NCBI RefSeq assembly: GCF_041080815.1
Contig: NZ_CP160205.1
Span: 3,224,001 to 3,288,000, forward strand
DNA: 64,000 nucleotides
Source of the DNA: Mucilaginibacter yixingensis
GTDB lineage: Bacteria > Bacteroidota > Bacteroidia > Sphingobacteriales > Sphingobacteriaceae
Reading direction: 5' to 3'
Shown here: positions 1-8,392 of the stretch, in pieces
Position numbering within the stretch: the first letter of the stretch is position 1
Layout of the letters: every line of letters begins with the position of its first letter
Notes under the pieces: generated by a model
Told to the model about the DNA's origin: nothing
What the model saw: only the letters and a program-made list of their open reading frames with translations
Databases searched by the model: none
Position numbers and translations under genes: made by a program

Positions 1-136
1 AGGCCGGTATCAGTAGTAAGCCGAACTATTACAATATCCCACGGCATTGGCGAACGACCCTGACGGGCATTGTCAAACAGCGGGAGATTACGTTTTACCA
101 ACCAGGTTTCTACTTTTTTAATAATATGGTCCTGCA
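1..136 (-). CDS. Partial enolase-superfamily (mandelate racemase-like) dehydratase, N-terminus only
   Basis: The reverse strand has an ATG at 136 and stays open to the window edge, giving 45 residues of an N-terminus. The stretch PWDIVIVRLTTDTG resembles the capping-domain start of mandelate racemase/muconate lactonizing enzymes, where a short beta strand ends in a TDxG turn. No catalytic residue is inside the window, so the substrate cannot be read. It starts 10 bases after the stop of the GntR gene on the same strand, which suggests co-transcription. With the UxaA-type dehydratase nearby it would fit an acid-sugar dehydratase. The family call rests on a short segment and is moderate. Confidence 0.5.
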
Positions 137-145
137 TTGTCTTGT

Positions 146-1153
146 TTAAAATGATTTACGGTCTATGAGTCTGAATTGGTTGCGGATCTGTGCTTTTGAG
201 CGATTAAGAATAAGGTCTGTAATATTGCGCCCCATCTCCCCGAAGTTTGTGGAAATTGTAGCAATTCCCTCGCCAATCAGCTCTTTAAGCGGATACTCGT
301 TATAAGAAATAATACCCATGTTTTTACCCGGGCGAAGGTTAGCCGCACGCACAGCTTTGACCAATTGAACCAGGTCGGCGTCTTCAACCACGATATACAA
401 TTCGTCACTTTGTGGTACGCGGGTGGCCACATGCTCTATAATTTCAAAGGCGAAACCATATGCTGCACAAAATGCCATAAACCCTTTTTGTGTATAAATG
501 GCGTTATAGCGCGATGGGTTACCCGATACCAGTACCAGCCTTTGGTACTTCCTGATTTTCACGAGTATTTCGGTCAGCATATCATAGATATCCATTTCGA
601 AATACTGACAAACCGAGGGGTATTTTTTCCCCCAATCAGCGTAGCCAATGTCAAGGATATAAACTTTATCCTGAGGTAAGATGTCTAACGATGTTTTGGC
701 GCCTTTGCCTGATACCGGCATGATAACATAAGCCGTGTATTTGCCCGCACTCTTTTCAATAAGGGTATTAAAAACGTCTGCATTGTCATGATGGAAGTAA
801 ATATCAACTACTCCTTTATCAGCAAGTGCATCTTTAATACTCTCGTAGATCTCCTCTTTGTAGGCGGTTAGGTTATTAAACAGCACAAAGATGTTATGCC
901 GCAGATCCGTTTTATGACTGGCTACGAAATAGCCTTTGTACTGTACAGAGGTAATGAGGCCAGCCTGTTTGAGATGCTCAAAGGCCTGAACTACGGTTTT
1001 CCTGGCAACACCCGTACTTTCAGCTACTTCATTAACAGACGCAATTTTATCACCAATCCTCAGTTCGCCATTATCAATAGCATCCATTACAGAACTAATA
1101 ATCTGTTGATATTTCGGTTTACCGGATGAAGAATCTAATATGATAGGTGACAT
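146..1153 (-). CDS. GntR-family transcriptional regulator with LacI-type sensor domain
   Basis: A 335-residue cytosolic one-component regulator. Residues about 8-75 form a GntR winged helix, with the typical opening PKYQQI, the turn GDKIASVNEVAE and the recognition part ARKTVVQAFEHLKQAGLI. Residues about 85-325 look like the periplasmic-binding-protein-like sensor of LacI/GalR regulators, an architecture common in Bacteroidota sugar regulators. It is divergent from the two-chain UxaA-type dehydratase and lies just upstream of an enolase-superfamily gene, so it probably controls sugar-acid catabolism. The 370-base divergent spacer carries repeated ACTATACTAC units that may be its operators. 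The ligand is unknown. Confidence 0.9.
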   Translation of the reverse strand: MSPIILDSSSGKPKYQQIISSVMDAIDNGELRIGDKIASVNEVAESTGVARKTVVQAFEHLKQAGLITSVQYKGYFVASHKTDLRHNIFVLFNNLTAYKEEIYESIKDALADKGVVDIYFHHDNADVFNTLIEKSAGKYTAYVIMPVSGKGAKTSLDILPQDKVYILDIGYADWGKKYPSVCQYFEMDIYDMLTEILVKIRKYQRLVLVSGNPSRYNAIYTQKGFMAFCAAYGFAFEIIEHVATRVPQSDELYIVVEDADLVQLVKAVRAANLRPGKNMGIISYNEYPLKELIGEGIATISTNFGEMGRNITDLILNRSKAQIRNQFRLIDRKSF

Positions 1154-1283
1154 ACGTTAATATGAGCATAAGCATTGCCCAGACTTTTAGGCGCGCTTAT
1201 TTTACTTAGGTTTAAAGCAACCTTGAAAGGCGCAACCGGTTTCTTTTACAACCGGGCATCGTAAAAATATGAAGGACGAGTTA

Positions 1284-1306
1284 ACTATACTACACTATAC
1301 TACACT
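1284..1306. promoter_or_regulatory. Tandem ACTATACTAC repeats, candidate GntR operator
   Basis: ACTATACTAC occurs twice head to tail at 1284-1293 and 1294-1303, followed by ACT. The repeat lies in the spacer between the divergent GntR gene (start 1153) and the UxaA small-chain gene (start 1524). A diverged copy is found at 1447-1464. The spacing and the second copy suggest protein binding; assignment to GntR is inference. Confidence 0.4.
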
Positions 1307-1446
1307 TTTGAAATAATTTTATTTTTTCTGAACAAATCAGTAAAAAAAGGCACCCTGAAATGATTTTCCTTACTGATAATCAACCAGAACAATTGATCTA
1401 TTAGCAGGATGAAAATCCTGCTTCGATTTAAACCAGTTGCCAATGC

Positions 1447-1464
1447 ACTACGCTATGCTATATT
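1447..1464. promoter_or_regulatory. Diverged second copy of the ACTACACTATACTACACT element
   Basis: ACTACGCTATGCTATATT at 1447-1464 matches ACTACACTATACTACACT at 1289-1306 in 14 of 18 positions, and all four differences are transitions. It covers the predicted -33 element of the dehydratase promoter, which is where a repressor site would be effective. The two copies are about 158 bases apart, so looping is possible. Inference only. Confidence 0.35.
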
Positions 1465-1485
1465 ATTTCCGGATGCTTAAATTTG
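1454..1485 (+). promoter_or_regulatory. Predicted Bacteroidota-type promoter of the UxaA-like genes
   Basis: TAAATTTG at 1478-1485 fits the Bacteroidota -7 consensus TAnnTTTG exactly. Twenty bases upstream TATG (1454-1457) matches three of four bases of the -33 TTTG. The transcript would start near 1492, about 30 bases before the ATG at 1524. Confidence 0.45.
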
Positions 1486-1523
1486 ATAATACTTTAGATG
1501 AACACGCTTAAGCTATAACAGCA

Positions 1524-1814
1524 ATGACAGAGAAGGACAGCAATACCATTCATTTACATGCTTCGGATAATGTGGTGGCCTGTAAGAAAACCTTGATGGA
1601 GGGCAGCACTATATTGATTATGAACAAACCTGTAGTAATAGCGGTAACGGTGGGGATTGGACATAAACTGGCCTGTAAGGATATTGCCCGCGGGGAAATT
1701 ATTTTTAAGTACGGTGTACCTATCGGCAAAGCAACCGAGTATATCCCCTTCGGCAGCCATGTGCATACCCATAATATAGAAAGCAATTACATCCCCACTT
1801 ATCTGATAGACTAA
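1524..1814 (+). CDS. UxaA-family dehydratase, small (SAF domain) chain
   Basis: A 96-residue protein equal to the N-terminal SAF domain of altronate dehydratase UxaA. Typical stretches are NTIHLHASDNVVA at the start, AVTVGIGHKLACKDIA in the middle and the end GSHVHTHNIES. In E. coli this domain is fused to the catalytic part. Here it is a separate gene whose stop overlaps the next start in TAATG, as in SuyA/SuyB sulfolactate sulfo-lyase and some galactarate or altronate dehydratases. It would pair with the next protein to form the enzyme. Family is secure; the substrate is not. Confidence 0.85.
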   Translation: MTEKDSNTIHLHASDNVVACKKTLMEGSTILIMNKPVVIAVTVGIGHKLACKDIARGEIIFKYGVPIGKATEYIPFGSHVHTHNIESNYIPTYLID

Positions 1815-3013
1815 TGAACCAGGAAATAACCGGATATCTGCGCTCTGACGGACGCAAGGGCATACGCAACATTTTAGTAATTGCTTACCTGGTTGAATGT
1901 GCCCACTTTGTAGCTGACGAGATTGCCTCTCATTTTAGGGGGCAGCCGGTTCATGTCATCGGGTTTAGTGGCTGTTACCCAAATACACACGCAGATCGGG
2001 TTATGAACGCACTCTGCGTTCACCCTAATGTTGGCGCGGTGCTCCTGCTTTCTCTGGGCTGCGAAAGTTTTAATAAACGGGGGCTTGCCAAGCAGATTGA
2101 GAACTCCGGGCGATCGGTGCATACCATTATCATTCAACAGGAAGGCGGTACCAGATCTTCCATCGCCCAGGGTTGTGAATGGGTAAATAGTGTTTTGCCG
2201 GTACTACAGCAGACGCCAAAAGTGCCTATAGATTTTAAGGACCTTATTGTTGGTACCATTTGCGGCGGCTCTGATGCCACCAGCGGTATCACCGCAAATC
2301 CCGGCGTAGGCAGGGCATTTGATAAGCTGGTGACATACGGTGCCACTACCATGTTTGAAGAAACAGGCGAAATGATTGGGCTTGAAAACCATATGGCCCA
2401 GCGCGCAGCTACCCCCGAACTGGCTGTTGAACTTGGCAACTCGGTAAATAAAGCCGCGCGTTATTACACCATTATGGGGCATGGCAGCTTTGCCCCCGGA
2501 AACGCAGATGGCGGCCTGTCTACCATCGAAGAAAAATCGATGGGTGCTTATTCTAAAAGCGGCCAATCCCCGATAAGCGGACTGCTAAAGCCCGGGGATA
2601 TTCCGCGCAAGCCGGGTCTTTATCTGCTGGATGTGGTACCAGATGGAGAGCCTCGTTTTGGATTTCCGAACATTAATGACAGTGCAGAGATATCTGAGTT
2701 GATGGCCTGTGGTTGCCACATCATATTGTTTACTACAGGTCGCGGTTCTGTAGTAGGTTCGGCCATATCGCCGGTAATTAAAATATGCGCAAACCCAGAA
2801 ACTTATGATCGGCTAAAAGACGACATGGACATTAATGCAGGGCGGATACTGACAGAAAACATTTCACTGGATGAGCTGGCAGACGATATCATTGGAAAAA
2901 TAAGAGACACAATGGCCGGAGAACCCACTTGTTCGGAAGCGTTGGGACATCGTGAGTTTGTTTTATCCTATAAAAGCTTCGAGCCAGTAGGGCCTGCCTG
3001 CCTTCCGGCTTGA
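1814..3013 (+). CDS. UxaA-family dehydratase, large (catalytic) chain
   Basis: A 399-residue protein matching the catalytic part of UxaA/GarD. It has GYLRSDGRKGIRN (residues 7-19), GFSGCYPNTHADR (50-62), a Gly-Cys-Glu at 82-84 and GTICGGSDATSGITANP (147-163), then GEPRFGFPNINDSAE and FTTGRGSVVGSAISPVIKIC. Members are metal-dependent enzymes that remove water from sugar acids such as altronate or galactarate; the SuyB branch instead removes sulfite from sulfolactate. Translation is probably coupled to the small chain through a one-base overlap. The nearby GntR regulator and enolase-superfamily gene favour a hexuronic or aldonic acid substrate. Activity on altronate is not proven. Confidence 0.85.
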   Translation: MNQEITGYLRSDGRKGIRNILVIAYLVECAHFVADEIASHFRGQPVHVIGFSGCYPNTHADRVMNALCVHPNVGAVLLLSLGCESFNKRGLAKQIENSGRSVHTIIIQQEGGTRSSIAQGCEWVNSVLPVLQQTPKVPIDFKDLIVGTICGGSDATSGITANPGVGRAFDKLVTYGATTMFEETGEMIGLENHMAQRAATPELAVELGNSVNKAARYYTIMGHGSFAPGNADGGLSTIEEKSMGAYSKSGQSPISGLLKPGDIPRKPGLYLLDVVPDGEPRFGFPNINDSAEISELMACGCHIILFTTGRGSVVGSAISPVIKICANPETYDRLKDDMDINAGRILTENISLDELADDIIGKIRDTMAGEPTCSEALGHREFVLSYKSFEPVGPACLPA

Positions 3014-3271
3014 TAATCGTATAATAAACTGTGTTCGGTGGTTATTTTCATACTAATCTGTGCCCTGGGGTATTATATTCGGTTGTTACCAATCAATATC
3101 TAACTATAAAGATAAAGCACTGTTAGTAAAGACTAATTCATTTAACAACTAAAAAAGAGGCCTCTAACGATCATTAATCGCCCATAAAGCATTCAAAGGC
3201 TCTTTTATGTTGCAATTGGAAGATAACGCCGATCGCTACATCTTGTATCACGTCTGTAAAATGCTGTCCGG

Positions 3272-4630
3272 TTAAACTCGCCCCATATTAAACTGTAGCA
3301 AAAAAGTAGACCCTTTACCTTCAACCGATTGTACCTGTATATTTCCACGATGCAGGAGCATAATTTGTTTGCATAAACTTAGGCCTATACCGCTACCAGT
3401 TTTACGTGTGCTAAAAAAGGGGATGAATATTTTATCTAATAATTCTGCATGCATGCCAATGCCATTGTCAGACACCTTTATACCCACCTTTTTGTTATCT
3501 AAAGGTTCGGCCGTTAATGTAATAATAGGTTTTGGGCTATCTTTCACCGCTTCGGTGGCATTAACCAAAATATTAATCAATACCTGTTCTATCAAATTAA
3601 CGTCAACCTCAATGGCAAGCGTAAGATCTTTTATAACCACTTCAAGCTCTATTCCCTTTTTTTCTAGCGAAGGCAGCATTAAGCCGCTTATATTCTCGAA
3701 TAAGTCGGTTATTAATATCGGGTTGAGGTCCAGCGCATTAATTCTATTCAGATTGCGATAGTTTTCTGTAAATCTTAGCAGCCCGTCGCTACGACGCCTG
3801 ATGGTATCAATGCCTAACTCTATGTCATCCAGATCATTCTCTGATATGCCGGTAATGAACTCCGGACTCTTGAGGCGATTTTTCAATGTTTCGGCCAGTG
3901 ATGATATAGGTGCTACCGAGTTCATAATTTCATGCGTCATCACACTCAGTAGCTTTTGCCATGCCTTTGATTCTGTTTCATCGAGGGCGTCGCTTACATT
4001 CTGAAAGGCAAGTAACTTATAGTATTTTTCATCGCTCTTAAACACACTTACACTTACCAGGATGCTAATATGCTGCTGATTGCGCGAGATGGTAACCACC
4101 TTGCTTTCGCCTGATTTAAGATTGATGATGTCTTTATAAAGCGATGGTTCGCGCTTTTCAATCGCTTGTATTTTTTTAAGGTATGGTATGCCGAGCAATA
4201 ATTTAAACGATTCGTTGATCCACGCTGTTTCCCCGGTTTCCTGTTCGTAAGAAATTATCCCGGTATCAACAAGTTCTAAGATCTTTTGCAGGTATTGATA
4301 TTGGGCTTCCCGTTCGCGGCTGATAAGCTTTAAGGTGTCATTTATTTCGTTAAAACCCTCCCTGATCAGTTTTAACCGGGCGGGGGCTTTTTTAACATCG
4401 TAGTGCCTGGAGAAATCGCGATAATGAACGGCTGCTACAAACTGCATTACTTCATCCTGCACCTTTTTCTGAAAGCTGATCAATTTTATAAGTTGATAAA
4501 TAACAACCGGTATGCCCAAAAACAGACAGACATACACCCCTTTAATCACGGTAAAGGATATAAACAAGAGCGAAGCAAATAATGCCAGCACCTGCAACAC
4601 CAGCCGCCATTCAAACCTATCAGATTTCAT
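3272..4630 (-). CDS. Membrane sensor histidine kinase
   Basis: A 452-residue kinase. Two hydrophobic segments (about 10-28 and 32-50) with almost no loop between them anchor it and leave no periplasmic sensor, so it may sense the membrane or cytoplasm. A PAS-like region follows (about 115-212). The phosphoacceptor is H233 in SVMTHEIMNSVAP; the ATPase domain shows INILVNATEAV (N box), DNGIGM and GSGIGLSLCKQI. Its start lies 11 bases inside the end of the response-regulator gene on the same strand, so the pair is co-transcribed and co-translated. The partner activates sigma-54 promoters and the pair faces an efflux operon, its likely target. Confidence 0.92.
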   Translation of the reverse strand: MKSDRFEWRLVLQVLALFASLLFISFTVIKGVYVCLFLGIPVVIYQLIKLISFQKKVQDEVMQFVAAVHYRDFSRHYDVKKAPARLKLIREGFNEINDTLKLISREREAQYQYLQKILELVDTGIISYEQETGETAWINESFKLLLGIPYLKKIQAIEKREPSLYKDIINLKSGESKVVTISRNQQHISILVSVSVFKSDEKYYKLLAFQNVSDALDETESKAWQKLLSVMTHEIMNSVAPISSLAETLKNRLKSPEFITGISENDLDDIELGIDTIRRRSDGLLRFTENYRNLNRINALDLNPILITDLFENISGLMLPSLEKKGIELEVVIKDLTLAIEVDVNLIEQVLINILVNATEAVKDSPKPIITLTAEPLDNKKVGIKVSDNGIGMHAELLDKIFIPFFSTRKTGSGIGLSLCKQIMLLHRGNIQVQSVEGKGSTFLLQFNMGRV

Positions 4631-5975
4631 ACTTGTTTAATCTTCTGTAAAGCGCAGTACGGGTAAGCCCCAGTTCTTTTGCTGCCCGGGTAATATTACC
4701 GTTATGTTTTTCAATTACGCGGAGAATAGCGCTTCTTTCCACTTTGCTCAGGAGGAGGTTTTCTTCATTTTCCAGATCAACCTTAACTGCTGTTTCGAGC
4801 GCAGAAAATATAATATCGTCGGCCCTTAACAAACTGGCATCGGCCATTATAACTGCCCGTTCAATACTGTATTGTAGCTCTCTTATATTGCCCGGATAAT
4901 GATATGCCTTTAATTTTTGCAGTGCCGAAGGCTCAAAATCAATTGCCGGTTTTAAATACTTTTTAGCATATACATCCGCAAAGTGTTTGGCCAGCAGCAC
5001 AACATCATTATTGCGCTTACGCAGTGGCGGCATGGTAATCTCAACCGTATTTATACGATATATCAAATCCTTCCGAAATCTGCTCTCGTTTGCCAGGTCT
5101 TGTAATGGCACGTTGGTAGCACAAATTAATCTGATATCAATATCAACGGACTTATTGGTCCCTAAACGGGTAACCTGCCTGTTTTGCAGCACGGTTAACA
5201 GCTTAGCCTGTTGTTGCAGCGTAATATTGCCTATTTCATCGAGAAAGAGTGTCCCTCCTTCTGCGGCCTCCAAGCGGCCCTGCCGGTCTTCGCGGGCATC
5301 AGTAAACGCTCCCTTTTTATGGCCAAAAAGTTCACTTTCAAACAAGGTATCTGTTAGGGCACCTACATCAACTTTAACAAAAGGCTTATGAGCCCGCAAT
5401 GATTGCTCATGAATTGCTTTAGCCATTAAATCTTTACCGGTGCCGTTTTCGCCAAGTATTAAAATATTAGCATCTGTTGGGGCTATCTTACTTACCTTAT
5501 AAAAGACATCCTGCATCATGTCTGATGCGCCTAAAATGGCCGTTGTTGTCGCGATGGTTACAGGCTGTTTAGTTAATTTGGCCGCACCTTTTTTATCAAG
5601 TAGTTCTTTAATTGTTTCAATAAGCTTCTCGTTATGCCAGGGTTTCACCACAAAATCATCGGCCCCTTCTTTTAAACAGCGTACGGCCAGGTCAATTTCT
5701 CCGTAAGCTGTTATCATAATTACCAGCAAACCCGGTTTCAATGCTTTTATCTTCCGCAACCAGTAAAGACCTTCGTTTCCAGTGTTAATGGCACTGTTAA
5801 AGTTCATATCCAGTAATAAAATATCAACCTGATTACGTTGTAGTAATTGATTTATATTTTCTGGATTTCTTTCTATAATTACTTCCCCGGCTTCTGGTTT
5901 AAGCAGTAGCCTTACAGCAGTAAGTACGTCAGAATCGTCGTCAACAACCAATACAGTGGCCTTTTTTAATATCAT
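4620..5975 (-). CDS. Sigma-54-dependent NtrC-type response regulator
   Basis: A 451-residue activator with three parts. The receiver (about 5-125) has acidic residues VDDDSD, phospho-acceptor D56 and K111. The AAA+ domain has Walker A GENGTGKD (175-182), the sigma-54 contact loop as GAFTDA (222-227) rather than GAFTGA, and Walker B GGTLFLDE. The C-terminal Fis-type helix-turn-helix ends in GNITRAAKELGLTRTALYRR. It should use ATP to open sigma-54 promoters. It is transcribed first in the operon with the kinase and diverges from the HlyD gene, whose upstream region carries a TGGCAC -24 element and two inverted repeats. Confidence 0.93.
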   Translation of the reverse strand: MILKKATVLVVDDDSDVLTAVRLLLKPEAGEVIIERNPENINQLLQRNQVDILLLDMNFNSAINTGNEGLYWLRKIKALKPGLLVIMITAYGEIDLAVRCLKEGADDFVVKPWHNEKLIETIKELLDKKGAAKLTKQPVTIATTTAILGASDMMQDVFYKVSKIAPTDANILILGENGTGKDLMAKAIHEQSLRAHKPFVKVDVGALTDTLFESELFGHKKGAFTDAREDRQGRLEAAEGGTLFLDEIGNITLQQQAKLLTVLQNRQVTRLGTNKSVDIDIRLICATNVPLQDLANESRFRKDLIYRINTVEITMPPLRKRNNDVVLLAKHFADVYAKKYLKPAIDFEPSALQKLKAYHYPGNIRELQYSIERAVIMADASLLRADDIIFSALETAVKVDLENEENLLLSKVERSAILRVIEKHNGNITRAAKELGLTRTALYRRLNKYEI

Positions 5976-6089
5976 AAATTGCTACGTTGCAGGGTTAAGG
6001 TAGACAAAAACCGTTAAAAATATATCTATAAGGCCAATGTTAAAAGCCAATTTTATACTATGCTACTTTGCATAAAAAGCCGCAATTAA

Positions 6090-6117
6090 TTTGCCAGCTT
6101 GCTAACTAACTGGCAAA
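6090..6117. promoter_or_regulatory. Inverted repeat TTTGCCAG-N12-CTGGCAAA, candidate activator site
   Basis: Perfect 8-base arms at 6090-6097 and 6110-6117 in the 306-base divergent spacer. It sits about 140 bases upstream of the -24 element at 6240, a normal distance for NtrC-type enhancer sites. Binding by the response regulator is inference. Confidence 0.4.
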
Positions 6118-6137
6118 CAATCAATTCAAAAAACGAA

Positions 6138-6161
6138 CGATTATAAACTGTATCATAATCG
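6138..6161. promoter_or_regulatory. Inverted repeat CGATTAT-N10-ATAATCG
   Basis: Perfect 7-base arms at 6138-6144 and 6155-6161, about 90 bases upstream of the candidate sigma-54 promoter. It is a second possible activator site, or a site for another regulator. AT-rich arms make chance occurrence more likely than for the repeat at 6090. Confidence 0.3.
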
Positions 6162-6239
6162 AACAGTAGTGTAACGCAAGCGTGCGGCATCGCTTTTATT
6201 TTAAATTTTAATTATTTGTAAATGAGATCATTATCTTAT

Positions 6240-6254
6240 TGGCACAACTATTAA
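6240..6254 (+). promoter_or_regulatory. Candidate sigma-54 promoter of the efflux operon
   Basis: TGGCAC at 6240-6245 is a perfect -24 element. With the standard five-base gap the -12 position reads TTAA (6251-6254) against consensus TTGC, so the -12 GC is missing. Transcription would begin near 6265, about 17 bases before the GTG start at 6282. The adjacent sigma-54 activator gene supports it; the weak -12 keeps confidence modest. Confidence 0.4.
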
Positions 6255-6281
6255 TAGCGGCTATGTATACTTGTTAACAGC

Positions 6282-7535
6282 GTGGATAGAAAATTAGAAA
6301 AAAGCAAATGGAAGAATAAAAGGGTAATGGGCGTTGCAGGATTAACGGCCTTACTGTTGCTGGTTGCAGGCAGCATTTTTTTTACTTCGGGCACCAGCAA
6401 GCTCAATGTTGATGCGGAACGGATAACAATTAGCGAAATAAAGAAAGGACCGTTTCAGGAATTTATACCCGTTAACGGCATAGTGATGCCTGTTACCACT
6501 ATCTACCTTGATGCGATAGAAGGCGGACGTGTAGAAGAGAAATATGTTGAGGACGGCGCCATGTTAAAAAGGGGAGACCCTATATTAAAGCTTGCTAACA
6601 CAGATCTGGAATTGAGCCTGGCTAACCAGCAAACGGCCGTATTTAACGTTTTAACCCAAATGCAGATATCGCACGATCAGGCGCAGCAAAACACTATAGG
6701 TAAATTGCAAACAATGGCCGATGTGGATAATGCTTTAAAAGAAGCAGACAGGATATATAAATTAGATAAAAATCTGTACGCTCAAAAAGCCATTGGATTG
6801 CAGGAATACCAGGCCGCAGTAAACGCCTATGATTATGCAGTGCGCAAAAAGAAGTTAACCACACAGATCTTAAAACAGGACTCGACAGCTACCCGGCAGC
6901 AGGTTACACAAGCAAAAGAATCATACGACAATATGAAAAGCACGCTTGAACTGATGAAGAAAAAGGTTGGCGACCTGATTGTGAGAGCGCCCATTAGCGG
7001 GCAATTAACGGCCATGGATGCCGAGGTTGGGCAGAACAAAAACAAAGGCGAGCACCTGGGGCAAATGGATGTACTGTCGGGCTTTAAAATAAGGGCAAGC
7101 GTTGATGAGCACTATATTTCCAGAGTGTTTACGGGGCTGATAGCCTATTACACTACAGATGAGCAAACCTATAAGCTAACCGTAAAAAAAGTTTTTACAC
7201 AGGTTAACAACGGGCAGTTTGATGTGGATATGGCATTTGTCGGCGCATCACCTAAAGCACTAAGAAAAGGGCAAACCTTGCAGATCAGACTTACTTTTAG
7301 TGATGAAATGCCAGCATTATTGTTGCCTAGGGGAGGCTTTTATCAGCAAACTGGTGGTAACTGGATATTTAAAGTGAGCGACGATGGCAAAACCGCCTAT
7401 AAAACAGATATTCAGCTAAACCGGCAAAGCCCCGATTATTACGAAGTAATAAAAGGACTAAAACCGGGCGACAAGGTAATCACATCCAGTTATGAAACGT
7501 ATGGCGACATACAGGAGTTGGTATTAAAGAAATAA
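6282..7535 (+). CDS. HlyD-family membrane fusion protein of an ABC efflux pump
   Basis: A 417-residue periplasmic adaptor with one N-terminal membrane segment (about 18-33). The lipoyl half-motif VEEKYVEDGAMLKRGDPILKL is followed by a long helical hairpin (about 110-235), the second half-motif VRAPISGQLTAMDAEVGQ, and a beta-barrel part ending GLKPGDKVITSSYETYG. The start is GTG; an in-frame stop at 6255-6257 rules out a longer protein and no ATG lies between. It leads an operon with two LolD-like ATPases, two MacB/FtsX permeases and a TolC protein, and would link permease to outer-membrane channel. Cargo unknown. Confidence 0.9.
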   Translation: MDRKLEKSKWKNKRVMGVAGLTALLLLVAGSIFFTSGTSKLNVDAERITISEIKKGPFQEFIPVNGIVMPVTTIYLDAIEGGRVEEKYVEDGAMLKRGDPILKLANTDLELSLANQQTAVFNVLTQMQISHDQAQQNTIGKLQTMADVDNALKEADRIYKLDKNLYAQKAIGLQEYQAAVNAYDYAVRKKKLTTQILKQDSTATRQQVTQAKESYDNMKSTLELMKKKVGDLIVRAPISGQLTAMDAEVGQNKNKGEHLGQMDVLSGFKIRASVDEHYISRVFTGLIAYYTTDEQTYKLTVKKVFTQVNNGQFDVDMAFVGASPKALRKGQTLQIRLTFSDEMPALLLPRGGFYQQTGGNWIFKVSDDGKTAYKTDIQLNRQSPDYYEVIKGLKPGDKVITSSYETYGDIQELVLKK

Positions 7536-7586
7536 TAATTACACTATTTAATAACAGGTTATTTGGTGAGTAACCGAGGAGGCTAA

Positions 7587-8264
<678 letters not shown>

Positions 8265-8296
8265 GCCCACCCGGCCTACCCGAAAGGAGGAAGCAG

Positions 8297-8392
8297 ATGG
8301 GCAAGAATTATAAAATGAATATTAAAAATATTAAACAAAGTCCCTCCCCTTTGGGGAGGTTAGGAGGGGTGTCATGCTTACAAACTATCTGA
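8297..8392 (+). CDS. Small ORF (31 aa) overlapping the start of permease 1
   Basis: An ATG at 8297 follows AAAGGAGG (8283-8290) with six bases between, a better ribosome site than most genes here have. The frame stays open for 31 codons, running through the GC-rich hairpin repeat (read as SPSPLGRLGG) and ending at TGA 8390-8392, 19 bases inside the permease gene in another frame. It may be a leader ORF giving translational coupling, or an accident of a repeat inserted into an old leader. No family is recognised. Confidence 0.35.
   Translation: MGKNYKMNIKNIKQSPSPLGRLGGVSCLQTI
8341..8370. repeat. GC-rich hairpin repeat carrying the permease ribosome site
   Basis: CCTCCCC at 8343-8349 and GGGGAGG at 8353-8359 form a perfect 7-base stem with loop TTT. 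The following AGGAGGGG (8362-8369) lies four bases before the ATG at 8374 and can act as Shine-Dalgarno. From general knowledge, similar CCCTCCCC/GGGGAGG elements are dispersed in Bacteroidota genomes; only this copy is visible here. Confidence 0.55.

Noticed and set aside
3118..3215. Possible hairpin AAAAGAGGCCT with AGGCTCTTTT after the UxaA genes
   Set aside because: The stem has a bulge and a loop of more than 30 bases; too weak to call a terminator.
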